Shown here piece by piece: positions 1-6,284 of a stretch of DNA of 6,378 nt. Source of the stretch: Bacillota bacterium (lineage in GTDB: Bacteria; Bacillota; Bacilli; Alicyclobacillales; Alicyclobacillaceae); NCBI GenBank assembly GCA_021816665.1, contig JAKAXI010000116.1, positions 1-6,378 on the forward strand, in the 5' to 3' direction. Each line of letters starts with the position of its first letter. Position 1 is the stretch's first letter. The notes under the pieces are model-generated. The model searched no databases. It was given only the letters and a program-made list of their open reading frames with translations, and was not told the DNA's origin. Position numbers and translations under genes: made by a program.

Positions 1-653
1 TGGCCCGTCGGTTTGTGAAGCCGCAGAGTCGTTGCGTGGCGACTGGAATACCGTTGCGCCGGCAATTCTGGACGTCGGAACACGCTCATGACGATGTGCA
101 GAAAGACCGTGTCCAACGAGTAGACAGAAGTCGGCCGTACGTCCTTGTGGCGGCTGGAGGAAGAGGGCTGTTTCCCGACCTGCAACAAACCTTATCTCAG
201 CTCTGTGCACGTCTGCCAGACCACGATGTGTACGTGATGTGTGGCAAGAACGAGCGCATGCTGGAGAGAGTCCAACGCGTAAGTGAGGGCATGCCGCACG
301 TGATGGGGTTGCCGTTTGTCTCGGAGGTCGCATTGCTGTACAAAAACGCATCGTTTGCCGTTGTGAAGGCCGGGGGGTTAACCGTGAGCGAGTGCCTTGC
401 CATGTCTTGTCCGATGTTGTTGTACCGTCCTCAACCTGGTCAGGAGTATGACAACGCGAGGTATGTGGAATCCATCGGCGCAGGGCGAGTCGTCCGAGGC
501 GAACGGGAGCTGGCGGCCGTTTTGTCTGTCTTCGCAGACCCTGCTGTGCGCACAAACATGCGAGCCGCTTGTCGAGAGAATGCGCACCCGAACGCCGCCA
601 ATGATGTAGTACGCTTGGTTATGAACACGGTCAACAACCAATCAGGCAAGTGA
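1..653 (+). CDS. UgtP/MGDG-synthase-like glycosyltransferase (GT28), C-terminal part
   Basis: This is the C-terminal half of a GT-B fold glycosyltransferase of the MurG/UgtP/MGDG-synthase group. Such enzymes move a sugar from a UDP-sugar to diacylglycerol at the inner membrane face, making glycolipids and lipoteichoic acid anchors. Numbering from a GTG at 15, I see TGIPLR (10-15, the interdomain segment), VLVAAGG (43-49), CGKNE (76-80), KAGGLTVSE (118-126, nucleotide-sugar site) and YRPQPGQE with N147 (137-147). CGKNE and PGQE..NA.Y closely resemble Bacillus UgtP. The frame is open to the left edge (codons from position 3), and TGIP lies mid-protein in this family. The GTG at 15 is therefore not the true start, and roughly 170 N-terminal residues are probably outside the window. 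The usual proline of the PGG motif is alanine here (KAGG). Acceptor and sugar cannot be told from sequence; MurG itself is less likely because of the PGQE block. Confidence 0.85.
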   Translation, partial: ARRFVKPQSRCVATGIPLRRQFWTSEHAHDDVQKDRVQRVDRSRPYVLVAAGGRGLFPDLQQTLSQLCARLPDHDVYVMCGKNERMLERVQRVSEGMPHVMGLPFVSEVALLYKNASFAVVKAGGLTVSECLAMSCPMLLYRPQPGQEYDNARYVESIGAGRVVRGERELAAVLSVFADPAVRTNMRAACRENAHPNAANDVVRLVMNTVNNQSGK

Positions 654-659
654 CGCAAT

Positions 660-685
660 TCACCAAATTCAGGTGGTGGTTTTTT
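660..685 (+). terminator. Weak candidate terminator after the glycosyltransferase
   Basis: A short stem TCACC (660-664) / GGTGG (672-676, one G-U pair) with a 7-nt loop is followed by six T's at 680-685. It starts seven bases after the stop codon, where a terminator would be expected. The stem is short and a 3-nt gap separates it from the T-run, so it may be only a weak terminator or chance. Confidence 0.3.
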
Positions 686-733
686 ACCATCGGCAGTATT
701 CTACGGCATCCGAGAAAATCTGATAAATTACCA

Positions 734-762
734 TTGCGATGATAGAGTTGCTTGATTATAAT
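734..762 (+). promoter_or_regulatory. Sigma-A-type promoter for the riboswitch-hydrolase transcript
   Basis: A perfect -10 box TATAAT (757-762) lies exactly 17 bp downstream of TTGCGA (734-739, 4 of 6 matches to TTGACA). Transcription should start near 768-770, just 5' of the riboswitch aptamer, giving a leader of about 180 nt before the GTG at 949. The glycosyltransferase ends 80 bp upstream, so the hydrolase looks independently transcribed. Confidence 0.75.
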
Positions 763-782
763 GTTACCGAAGCGCTAACTGC

Positions 783-932
783 TTCAGACTAACAGTCCGA
801 ACTCCGAACTTCCGGAGGCGGGGGATTCAGCAATCGGGGCGAATCTAGTGACTGCCGTCGCAGAGATATACTTCGGTATGAACTAGTAGGGAGTGAGCCA
901 CTTCCCGAGTCCGTCAACTAACCTCGCAGGAC
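783..932 (+). ncRNA. ydaO/yuaA-type c-di-AMP riboswitch
   Basis: The leader carries the conserved blocks of the ydaO-yuaA riboswitch class. These are GAACTCCG...CGGAGG (800-818), GGGGATTC and GGGGCGAATC (821-845), TAGGG (887-891), and the 3' block CCCGAGTCCGTCAACTAACC (904-923), close to the CCCGAACCCGACAGCTAAC of Bacillus ydaO as I remember it. Visible helices are GTCC (795-798) with GGAC (929-932) as P1, CTCCG (802-806) with CGGAG (813-817), CTAGT (845-849) with ACTAG (882-886), ATAC/GTAT around a TTCG tetraloop (868-879), and GGGAGTG/CACTTCCC (889-906). This class binds two cyclic di-AMP molecules and generally lowers expression when ligand is high. It is commonly found before wall hydrolases and potassium transporters, which agrees with the gene that follows. 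No intrinsic terminator is seen between aptamer and gene. The 5' limit is uncertain by about ten bases. Confidence 0.92.
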
Positions 933-933
933 C

Positions 934-940
934 AAAGGGG
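934..940 (+). promoter_or_regulatory. Ribosome binding site directly after the riboswitch P1 helix
   Basis: AAAGGGG lies 8 nt before the GTG at 949 and only 1 nt after the last P1 base (932). It supports the GTG start. Its position means that folding of the aptamer could affect ribosome access directly. Confidence 0.65.
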
Positions 941-948
941 CTCAGGGT

Positions 949-1851
949 GTGAAGGCTAGATTAAAGTTTGCTGTTGGTGCCGCTGCTTGTCTCATGAGCG
1001 TACCCACCTTGGCGTTGGCTGCAACGACTCAGGTGCACGTCAAAAAAGGCGACTCCTTGTACTCCATTGCAGTTCAAAACCACACGTCAGTTCAAGCCAT
1101 TATGACCGCGAATCACCTCCATAGCAGCCTTATCCATCCTGGTCAAGTCCTGAAAATCCCTCACCCAGCGACGAAAAAGCCCAAGAGTACCGCAATACAT
1201 AGGACAACAACAACGTATCACGCGGCCCCAAGTCATCCGGCTGGTCCCGTTTGGAAGGTCAAAGTGACGTCCGGAGATACGTTGTGGGGCATTGCTTCGG
1301 CGTATGGAGTCAGTGTGCAGGGACTTGAGTCTTGGAACCACTTGTCGACGAGATCAGTCCTTCATCTTGGTCAGTGGCTTGTCGTATACGGCGGTCATCA
1401 ACCGAAGCGGCCGACCGTAACTCGGCCAGCGTCGTCGAAACTAAGTGGACGAAGTGGTGGTAACGCGACAGGGACTGTCGGCACCGGCGTGTTGGGTTTG
1501 AACGTTGTGAGCTATGCTAAACGGTTCCTCGGAGTGCCCTATGTGTGGGGCGGCGAGTCATCGCGTGGGTTTGACTGCTCTGGCCTCGTACAGTTCACAT
1601 TCGCCCATTTTGGCGTGTATCTCCCGCGTGATAGTTTCAGCCAGTACAATGTCGGTCGTCCCGTTTCTGAGGCGAATTTGTTGCCCGGAGACCTCGTGTT
1701 CTTTGACACCGATGGTGGTGGAGCTTCGCATGTCGGTATTTATGTTGGCGGCGGGGCATTTATCAATGCGGCTGGAAGTCATGTGCAAATTGACTCCATC
1801 TGGTCGAGTTACTGGAGCAGCCACTACGTGGGTGCAAAGCGAGTTCTGTGA
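949..1851 (+). CDS. Secreted cell-wall hydrolase: signal peptide, two LysM, NlpC/P60 domain
   Basis: This is a D,L-endopeptidase-type peptidoglycan hydrolase that probably cuts stem peptides outside the cell. It has 300 residues: signal peptide 1-25 (positive MKARLK, hydrophobic core, ALAA cleavage site), LysM 1 at about 28-71 (VKKGDSLYSIA...PGQVLKIP), a basic Thr/Pro/Lys linker, LysM 2 at about 103-147 (VTSGDTLWGIA...), a Gly/Ser-rich linker, and NlpC/P60 at about 183-300. The catalytic Cys is C210 in FDCSG and the catalytic His is H261 in SHVGIY. The third polar residue, 12 positions after H261, is N273 where Spr-type enzymes have His. The architecture resembles the LytE/LytF/CwlS autolysins of Bacillus, which act in elongation and daughter-cell separation. 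GTG was chosen for its spacing to AAAGGGG and because the signal peptide begins immediately. It is controlled by its own promoter and the c-di-AMP riboswitch, and is monocistronic, ending in a strong terminator. Confidence 0.95.
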   Translation: MKARLKFAVGAAACLMSVPTLALAATTQVHVKKGDSLYSIAVQNHTSVQAIMTANHLHSSLIHPGQVLKIPHPATKKPKSTAIHRTTTTYHAAPSHPAGPVWKVKVTSGDTLWGIASAYGVSVQGLESWNHLSTRSVLHLGQWLVVYGGHQPKRPTVTRPASSKLSGRSGGNATGTVGTGVLGLNVVSYAKRFLGVPYVWGGESSRGFDCSGLVQFTFAHFGVYLPRDSFSQYNVGRPVSEANLLPGDLVFFDTDGGGASHVGIYVGGGAFINAAGSHVQIDSIWSSYWSSHYVGAKRVL

Positions 1852-1859
1852 GGCACGGT

Positions 1860-1905
1860 CCACAAAAGAGAGCCGCGCGCTGAAGCGTGCGGCTCTCTTT
1901 TGTGG
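1860..1905. terminator. Strong bidirectional intrinsic terminator between convergent units
   Basis: A perfect 17-bp inverted repeat (arms 1860-1876 and 1889-1905) extends by one G-U and three G-C pairs to a 21-bp stem with loop TGAA (1881-1884). An A-tract on one arm and a T-tract on the other (CTCTTTTGTGG) make it work in both directions. It sits 8 bp after the hydrolase stop and also downstream of the minus-strand small ORF and exporter unit, so it can end both converging transcripts. Confidence 0.9.
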
Positions 1906-1959
1906 TACGCCCGGTTGCAACTGAAGTCGACACAGCATTCGGGTTCGCTACGCGCCGTG

Positions 1960-2136
1960 TCAAGCGAGCGCATGCATCGATAAGTACCCTATCGTGCAAA
2001 TGACGAGTAGGATTGATACCGACACACTGACTTTCTCAGCGATCATCCAAACACGCCGGAACTTCGCAATTGGACTGTAAATGGTAACATCCAGGTCCTC
2101 GCCGACTTTGCGACCTTGCTCCTGTACGGTTTCCAC
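1960..2136 (-). CDS. Small hypothetical protein, 58 aa, one C-terminal membrane helix
   Basis: I do not recognise a family. The reading frame starts at GTG (2134-2136) and ends at TGA (1960-1962). It is preceded by GAGGTGA (minus strand of 2141-2147), a 7-nt anti-Shine-Dalgarno match with 7 nt between GAGG and the start, which is the main evidence for coding. The predicted protein has a polar charged N-terminal half (METVQEQGRKVGEDLDVTIY), a basic stretch KFRRVW (25-30), then a hydrophobic run at about 36-54 (VSVSVSILLVICTIGYLS) that would make one membrane helix, with the basic patch likely cytoplasmic. It lies 208 bp downstream of the exporter gene on the same strand. A TAGAAT -10-like box at 2186-2191 with only a weak -35 could give it its own promoter. 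Codon use looks like that of its neighbours. It could be a chance ORF; homologues would decide. Confidence 0.55.
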   Translation of the reverse strand: METVQEQGRKVGEDLDVTIYSPIAKFRRVWMIAEKVSVSVSILLVICTIGYLSMHALA

Positions 2137-2185
2137 CGAATCACCTCGTGGGATGGCCCCTGACCTTCTCAGATTTCACGCGACA

Positions 2186-2214
2186 ATTCTACTTTACCAC
2201 GCTTACGCCCGGAA
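2186..2214 (-). promoter_or_regulatory. Possible promoter for the small ORF
   Basis: On the minus strand TAGAAT (2186-2191) is a 5-of-6 match to the -10 consensus, about 50 bp before the GTG at 2136. The hexamer 17 bp upstream, TTCCGG (2209-2214), matches TTGACA poorly. This is a weak call resting mostly on position. Confidence 0.25.
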
Positions 2215-2344
2215 AGCATGGGTCATGAGTCGCCCATTGTGAAGAATCTGTTTCTGAAATGCTGAAAATTGTCAAAAATAGCTGTCGTGTTCAGTCGTCC
2301 TTCCAGGAACGCGGAAGACCCACTCGCATAAGAGGCACCCTCGT

Positions 2345-3846
2345 TCATTCAGAATTTGAGTTAGTGAACTTTCGCGATCCGGACAAGATGAGTGCGACAA
2401 CGGCGATTGCAGCCACGAACAAGTAGGCGCCGCGGAACGCGGAGACCATTTGCCCCTGTGAAGCCTGACGTTCATGCCCAACACCGTAAAACAGCAAGAA
2501 GACTTGGTACGACAGTCCCCCGAGTGTGACGCCAATGCTCATGCCCATGGTCCGAGACATGTTCAAGAGCCCGCCGACCACGCCAAGACTGCTCTTTGGC
2601 GCGCTGCCCATGACGCTGCTGTTGTTTGGCGGCGTAAAGAATCCGAGACCCGCACCGATGAAGAAGAAGCCAGCGATTAAAAGCACAATGCCGACCCCAC
2701 TGTGGGAGAACCCGGTGGCGAGTGCCAACAAGGCGCTGCCGAGAGCTGCGATCAGCATGCCGGCCACTGTCAGCATGCGCGTACCGAAACGGTCGGCCAG
2801 CGCACCGGAGACCGGGGTGAATATTGTCATACCCAACGGGATCACGGTCATGTACAAGCCGGCCTGGTAGGACTGCAGGTGTTGAACGCGGTCAAAGTAA
2901 AATGGACCGAGTAACGTTACCGCGTACATGACAGCGAAGGACAGCACACCCGTAATGCTGCCAACTGATATACTGGGTATTTTCAACATACTGAGGTCGA
3001 GCATCGGGTGCTTCGAACGCCTTTCTATGACGATGAACGAAGCCATGCCAAGTGCAGCGACAACGTAACTCGCCACAATGACAGGGGAGCCCCAGCCTTG
3101 GTCTTTGCCTGTATTGAGGAAGTAGATGAGAGCAACTAAGGTCGGCGCCAGAATGATCGCACCTAAGTAGTCGAAAGCCTGTTGTCGGTTGCGCTTGCCG
3201 TCGGGAGGCAGCATGAGGATGCCGAGCACGGTCCCGATGATACCGACAGGCACGTTAACGAAGAACACCCAGCGCCAGTCTGCGAAAGACAACAGGGTAC
3301 CGCCAATCGCTGGACCCAGGCTCAACCCGATGGCTTGCGCTGCTCCTTGGATCCCGATTGCCTTGCCGCGATCACTGGCGGGTGTAGTGGCTGTGATGAT
3401 GGAGACGCTGTTCGCTTGGAGCATGGCAGCCCCGACTGCTTGCAGGACGCGGGATGCCAGCAAAAACGTGAAGTTGGGTGACAACCGCAGAGAAATGAAC
3501 CGACAATGAAAACCGTGAACCCAATCGCGTACATCCAACGTCTTCCGAACATATCTGCGAGGCGACCAAGTGGAATGATCAGTGCGGCCAATGTCAAGAG
3601 ATACGTGAGGCTGACCCAGGTGACAGTACTCAGTGTCACTTGAAACTGCCGTTGTAACACTGGCAGGGTGATATTGACAATACTTGCGTCTACCGCCGCC
3701 ATAAAAGCGCCAATGCACACCGTGGCAACCACAAACCAGTGGTAATTCGGTCTGCGGTAAACGGACGGCAAGGGGAAGAAGCTGCCCTTTTTTGTCGGAT
3801 CGGGCTTGGGGCTGGAAAAAGACGGTTGGTTCGCGCTCACAGGCAT
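2345..3846 (-). pseudogene. DHA2-family (EmrB/QacA type) multidrug exporter, 1-nt frameshift
   Basis: This encodes a proton-driven major facilitator exporter with a predicted 14 membrane helices, split over two frames. Frame one (3846 to about 3484) gives residues 1-121 with TM1 and the DHA2 signature AAVDASIVNITLP (50-62), motif A GRLADMFGRRW (94-104) and FIVGSFLCG. Frame two continues exactly where expected, LSPNFTFLLASRVLQAVGAAML, then GPAIGG...WRWVFFVNVPVG, a second motif A (GALADRFGTRM) and GFFTPPNNSSVMGS, to the stop at 2345. Joining them gives about 500 residues, the usual family length. One missing T in GGTTG (3482-3486, minus strand) explains the break. The ATG at 3846 is only 2 nt from AAGGAGG; a GTG at 3838-3840 has ideal 8-nt spacing and may be the true start. 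The gene follows the GntR regulator by 65 bp, probably in one transcript. Substrate is unknown. The break may be a real mutation or an assembly error. Confidence 0.88.
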
Positions 3847-3855
3847 CTCCTCCTT
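3847..3855 (-). promoter_or_regulatory. Exporter ribosome binding site that questions the ATG start
   Basis: The minus strand reads AAGGAGG (3849-3855), then AG and ATG (3844-3846), a gap of 2 nt that is too short for efficient initiation. The in-frame GTG two codons later (3838-3840) is 8 nt from AAGGAGG, so the protein may begin at what is otherwise Val3. Confidence 0.6.
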
Positions 3856-3911
3856 GCTGGAATCAAGTGGTTGTCACGCACACGAGCGCGATGAGCGCTT
3901 CAAGCAATGAC

Positions 3912-4637
3912 TTAGGGTTCGCGGGTTAAATTCACTTCATACTCGTACAAGGCCCCAAGGTAACGGACTTGCGAAAACTCAATCGGAGACCCTGATTCAT
4001 CTTGTGTCGTCCGTACAATCACAAGCACAGGCTCACCTAGTGTTGCGCCCAAGATGCGGGAATCCTCCGCGTCAGCCACTGCAGCGCGAATCGACTGCGT
4101 TCCAAGTCCAACGCGTACCCCATTGCGTTCAAAAAATCCGTAGATGTGGTCGAACAAGTGTTTCATTTTTTCGACTTCCGCCGAGTCTGTGTGGTACGGC
4201 GGCGTCAAATACGACCTTTCCGAAAACACCGGCCGATGTCCGAGCTTCGCCAGCCGGTGAATCGCGATAACGGGGGACCCGGTTTGACGCTGTAAATGCA
4301 CAGCGACGTTGGCTGGGCAGGGGTCCACCGACAGGCGGAGAACATCGATATCGACGTCCGGGTGCCGCCGCCGCAGGTCCTCGGCGAAGCCGTATAGGCG
4401 AGATGCGTGAGGGGCGGTTCGCTGTGCCACAAAAGTACCCCGGCCTTGCTTTCGGATCACGTATCCGCTGGCGGCCAAGTCTCCAATCGCGAGGCGGACC
4501 GTGGTGCGACTGACGCCGAACTTGCGTGCGAGTTCAGGCTCGGAGGGCAACAACTGATTCGGTTGCCACCGTCCGGACTCAATCTCATCAAGCAGTTCAG
4601 CCTTGAGCTGGTGGTAGAGAGGAACGCTTTCTCGCAT
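3912..4637 (-). CDS. GntR-family transcriptional regulator, HutC/UTRA type
   Basis: This is a DNA-binding repressor with a small-molecule sensing domain, 241 residues. The winged helix-turn-helix spans about 5-71 (PLYHQLKAELLDEIESGRW..., LPSEPELARKFGVSRTTVRLA as the helix-turn-helix, and the wing IRKQGRGTFVA). The UTRA effector domain spans about 78-236, with SERSYLTPPY (139-148) and the closing IEFSQVRYLGALYEYEV (219-235) typical of the HutC subfamily. Length is normal. The ATG start is supported by GGAGAGGTG (minus strand of 4643-4651) 5 nt upstream. The gene is followed by the exporter at 65 bp, so it probably controls that exporter and itself. UTRA proteins usually sense sugars, amino sugars or amino-acid derivatives; the ligand cannot be inferred. 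The promoter upstream carries inverted repeats suited to autoregulation. Confidence 0.93.
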   Translation of the reverse strand: MRESVPLYHQLKAELLDEIESGRWQPNQLLPSEPELARKFGVSRTTVRLAIGDLAASGYVIRKQGRGTFVAQRTAPHASRLYGFAEDLRRRHPDVDIDVLRLSVDPCPANVAVHLQRQTGSPVIAIHRLAKLGHRPVFSERSYLTPPYHTDSAEVEKMKHLFDHIYGFFERNGVRVGLGTQSIRAAVADAEDSRILGATLGEPVLVIVRTTQDESGSPIEFSQVRYLGALYEYEVNLTREP

Positions 4638-4656
4638 GGGGACACCTCTCCGAGCA

Positions 4657-4695
4657 AACTTGACTAGACATCATAACGTTACTACAAGTCAAGTT
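4657..4695. promoter_or_regulatory. Candidate GntR operator: 9-bp inverted repeat over the promoter
   Basis: AACTTGACT (4657-4665) is repeated as its exact inverse AGTCAAGTT (4687-4695), with a 21-bp spacer and the palindrome TAACGTTA (4674-4681) near the middle. The left arm overlaps GACTAGAC (4662-4669), one base away from the GTnTAnAC pattern reported for HutC-type regulators. The repeat brackets the -10 box of the regulator's promoter, as expected for autorepression. Confidence 0.5.
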
Positions 4696-4698
4696 CAG
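4670..4698 (-). promoter_or_regulatory. Promoter of the GntR-exporter operon
   Basis: On the minus strand TATGAT (4670-4675, 5 of 6) lies 17 bp after CTGAAC (4693-4698, 3 of 6). Transcription would start near 4662-4664, giving a leader of about 25 nt that includes the ribosome binding site. An alternative uses TTGACT (4687-4692) as -35 with a weaker -10, TCTAGT, 18 bp on. Confidence 0.5.
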
Positions 4699-4729
4699 TA
4701 TACGCGGCTGATGGATTCGTCGCAATAGG

Positions 4730-4757
4730 CAAACAGTCGACGTTTGTCGACTGTTTG
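4730..4757 (-). terminator. Hairpin terminator after phoU
   Basis: A perfect 12-bp stem (arms 4730-4741 and 4746-4757, core ACAGTCGAC/GTCGACTGT) closes on a 4-nt loop. It lies 31 bp after the phoU stop and before the GntR promoter, so it should end the pst transcript. The following T-tract is only TTT inside the arm, so release may be incomplete. Confidence 0.7.
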
Positions 4758-4788
4758 GTGTATCGCTGGACTAATTTGGGAGGGACTT

Positions 4789-5445
4789 TTAATTGAGGTC
4801 GGAGCGCTCTCCGGTGACGATGTAAATGACACTCTCGCCGATGTTTGTCGCGTGGTCGCCGATGCGCTCAAGGGCTCGACCACACATTGCAAGCGTCATT
4901 GCCTGCGTGACCGTCGTAGGGTCTGATTTAGTGAGGGTGAACAGTTCTTCGACGATGCTCCTGTAAATTTTGTCTACCTGGTCGTCAGCTGGCGCCAGTT
5001 TGTTGGCGAGTTCGGTGCTGCTTTCCACGTAAGCGTTCAGAGCGTCGGAGATCATTTGGTCGATGATGAGAGACATTCGCGGGATGTCTACCAAGGGTTT
5101 AATCAAAGTTTGCCCTTCGAGGCGAAGGACGGATTTTGCAACGTCGACAGCCAAGTCGCCCATGCGCTCCAAGTCGGTCGAGATTCGCATGCCAGCGACG
5201 ATCTTGCGCAGGTCCGTTGCCACCGGTTGCTGCGTCGCAATGAGGCGGATGCAAAGGTCTTCGATTTCGTGTTCTTCCCGGTTGATTTTCCGGTCATTTT
5301 CGACGACCTGCCGCGCCGCACTCTGGTCGAGCGCCTTGAGGGCATCGACCGATTTGCGCAGTGCCTCCTGGACATCTCCGCCCATGTGCAGCAGCTTCAT
5401 CTTCAGTTCACGCAGCGCGATGTCGAAGGTGTGACGTTGCTGCAT
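4789..5445 (-). CDS. phoU: Phosphate signalling regulator PhoU
   Basis: PhoU is a cytoplasmic protein that links the PstSCAB phosphate importer to a PhoR-type sensor kinase and damps Pho signalling and phosphate uptake when phosphate is plentiful. At 218 residues it has the usual length and two repeated three-helix halves. Each half carries the metal-binding helix: RISTDLERMGDLAVDVAKS in the first half and GRALERIGDHATNIGESV in the second, the latter followed by IYIVTGE. The N-terminal FDIALRELKMKLLHMG is also typical. ATG is supported by AGGAG ten bases upstream (minus strand of 5456-5460). It follows pstB with a 39-bp gap, consistent with one operon, and is followed by a hairpin terminator. 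Nothing appears damaged. Confidence 0.96.
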   Translation of the reverse strand: MQQRHTFDIALRELKMKLLHMGGDVQEALRKSVDALKALDQSAARQVVENDRKINREEHEIEDLCIRLIATQQPVATDLRKIVAGMRISTDLERMGDLAVDVAKSVLRLEGQTLIKPLVDIPRMSLIIDQMISDALNAYVESSTELANKLAPADDQVDKIYRSIVEELFTLTKSDPTTVTQAMTLAMCGRALERIGDHATNIGESVIYIVTGERSDLN

Positions 5446-5484
5446 CGTGGACCCACTCCTCTACACTCATCTCAGCCGGTCGGT

Positions 5485-6237
5485 TCATCCGAAACGTCCC
5501 GTAATATAATCTTCTGTTCGCTGATCGTCCGGTTTTGTAAAGATTTTCGTGGTATCAGCAAGTTCAATCAGTTCACCGTTGAGGAAAAAGGCTGTTTTGT
5601 CCGCTACCCGTGCTGCCTGCTGCATGTTATGCGTGACGATCACGACCGTATACGAACCCTTTAACTGCTCGACTAACTCTTCTACACGCAGAGTCGAGAT
5701 GGGGTCGAGAGCGGACGCTGGTTCGTCCATCAGCAACACCTCAGGTTCGACAGCGAGAGCTCGTGCAATGCACAACCGCTGTTGCTGACCACCAGACATG
5801 GAGACTGCTGGAGATGACAGTCGGTCTTTCACCTCATCCCACAACGCCGCCTTTTGCAAGCTTTCTTCGACCCGTCGCTGGAGTTCGTACTTGTTGCGCA
5901 AGCCACCTAGCCGCAAACCGAGTGCTACGTTGTCGTAAATGCTGAGCGTGGGAAACGGGTTCGGTTTTTGAAACACCATGCCCACTACACGTCGAACGTC
6001 GACCGGGTCCATGGTGTATATGTCGTCATCGCCAAGCCGCACGGAACCGTCCACTCGCGCGAGCGGAAGTGTCTCATGTAATCGGTTGAGACAACGCACG
6101 AACGTCGACTTGCCGCAACCGGAAGGGCCAATAATGGCTGTAACCTGGTTGGCTTCAATCTCTAAGTCGATGCCTTTGAGCGTTAAGTTGGAGCCGTACC
6201 AAGCCTTCAGCTCTGATACGACAATGCGTTCGCCCAT
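5485..6237 (-). CDS. pstB: Phosphate ABC transporter ATP-binding protein PstB
   Basis: PstB is the ATPase of the high-affinity phosphate importer PstSCAB, working as a dimer on the inner face of the PstC/PstA membrane pair. It has 250 residues, normal for the family. Visible motifs are Walker [10 protein letters not shown] (37-45), the Q-loop with the PstB-typical VFQKPNPFP (88-96), the ABC signature SMSGGQQQR (146-154), Walker [14 protein letters not shown] (167-179) and the H-loop H203 in [14 protein letters not shown] is close to the PstB hallmark TSALDPIST. The ATG start has GAGGTGG ending 5 nt upstream (minus strand of 6243-6249). It is co-oriented with phoU. pstS, pstC and pstA are not in the window; the 141 bp to its right contain a promoter-like region instead, so any of these genes would have to lie beyond the edge. 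Confidence 0.96.
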   Translation of the reverse strand: MGERIVVSELKAWYGSNLTLKGIDLEIEANQVTAIIGPSGCGKSTFVRCLNRLHETLPLARVDGSVRLGDDDIYTMDPVDVRRVVGMVFQKPNPFPTLSIYDNVALGLRLGGLRNKYELQRRVEESLQKAALWDEVKDRLSSPAVSMSGGQQQRLCIARALAVEPEVLLMDEPASALDPISTLRVEELVEQLKGSYTVVIVTHNMQQAARVADKTAFFLNGELIELADTTKIFTKPDDQRTEDYITGRFG

Positions 6238-6264
6238 TCATTCCACCTCGATTTTGTCCACCGT

Positions 6265-6275
6265 ATTTTATCATA
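6265..6275 (-). promoter_or_regulatory. -10 region of a pstB-phoU promoter
   Basis: On the minus strand TATGAT (6270-6275) and the overlapping TAAAAT (6265-6270) are each 5 of 6 matches to the -10 consensus. Hexamers at the -35 position are poor, which is usual for PhoP-activated promoters. Using TATGAT, the start would fall near 6263, about 26 nt before the pstB ATG. Confidence 0.5.
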
Positions 6276-6284
6276 CAAGCCGAG

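Noticed and set aside
1558..1938. 126-codon minus-strand open frame opposite the hydrolase
   Set aside because: It is antisense to the NlpC/P60 domain and runs through the terminator hairpin; low-plausibility protein.
2270..2275. Perfect TTGACA on the minus strand downstream of the exporter
   Set aside because: No acceptable -10 box occurs at 16-18 bp; the A+T-rich setting makes a chance match likely.
2297..2319. Hairpin GTC(C)TTCC/GGAAGAC after the exporter as its terminator
   Set aside because: The 7-bp stem has a bulge and no T-run follows directly; the nearest T5 run on the minus strand is about 18 bases away. I see no convincing terminator between the exporter and the small ORF.
3484..3490. 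Programmed ribosomal frameshifting in the exporter
   Set aside because: The site CGGTTGT is not an X XXY YYZ slippery heptamer, no downstream pseudoknot is evident, and DHA2 exporters are not known to use recoding.
3182..3509. Two overlapping plus-strand open frames opposite the exporter
   Set aside because: Both are antisense shadows of conserved exporter sequence with no start signals.
3487..3718. ATG-initiated open frame joined upstream to the second half of the exporter
   Set aside because: Before about 3484 this frame gives a Cys/His/Arg-rich sequence with no transporter features, while the other frame carries clear TM1 and motif A. It is the out-of-frame reading of the same gene.
5056..5664. 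202-codon plus-strand open frame opposite phoU and pstB
   Set aside because: It lies antisense across two well-conserved genes and their gap, with no ribosome binding site or recognisable domain; a codon-bias shadow.
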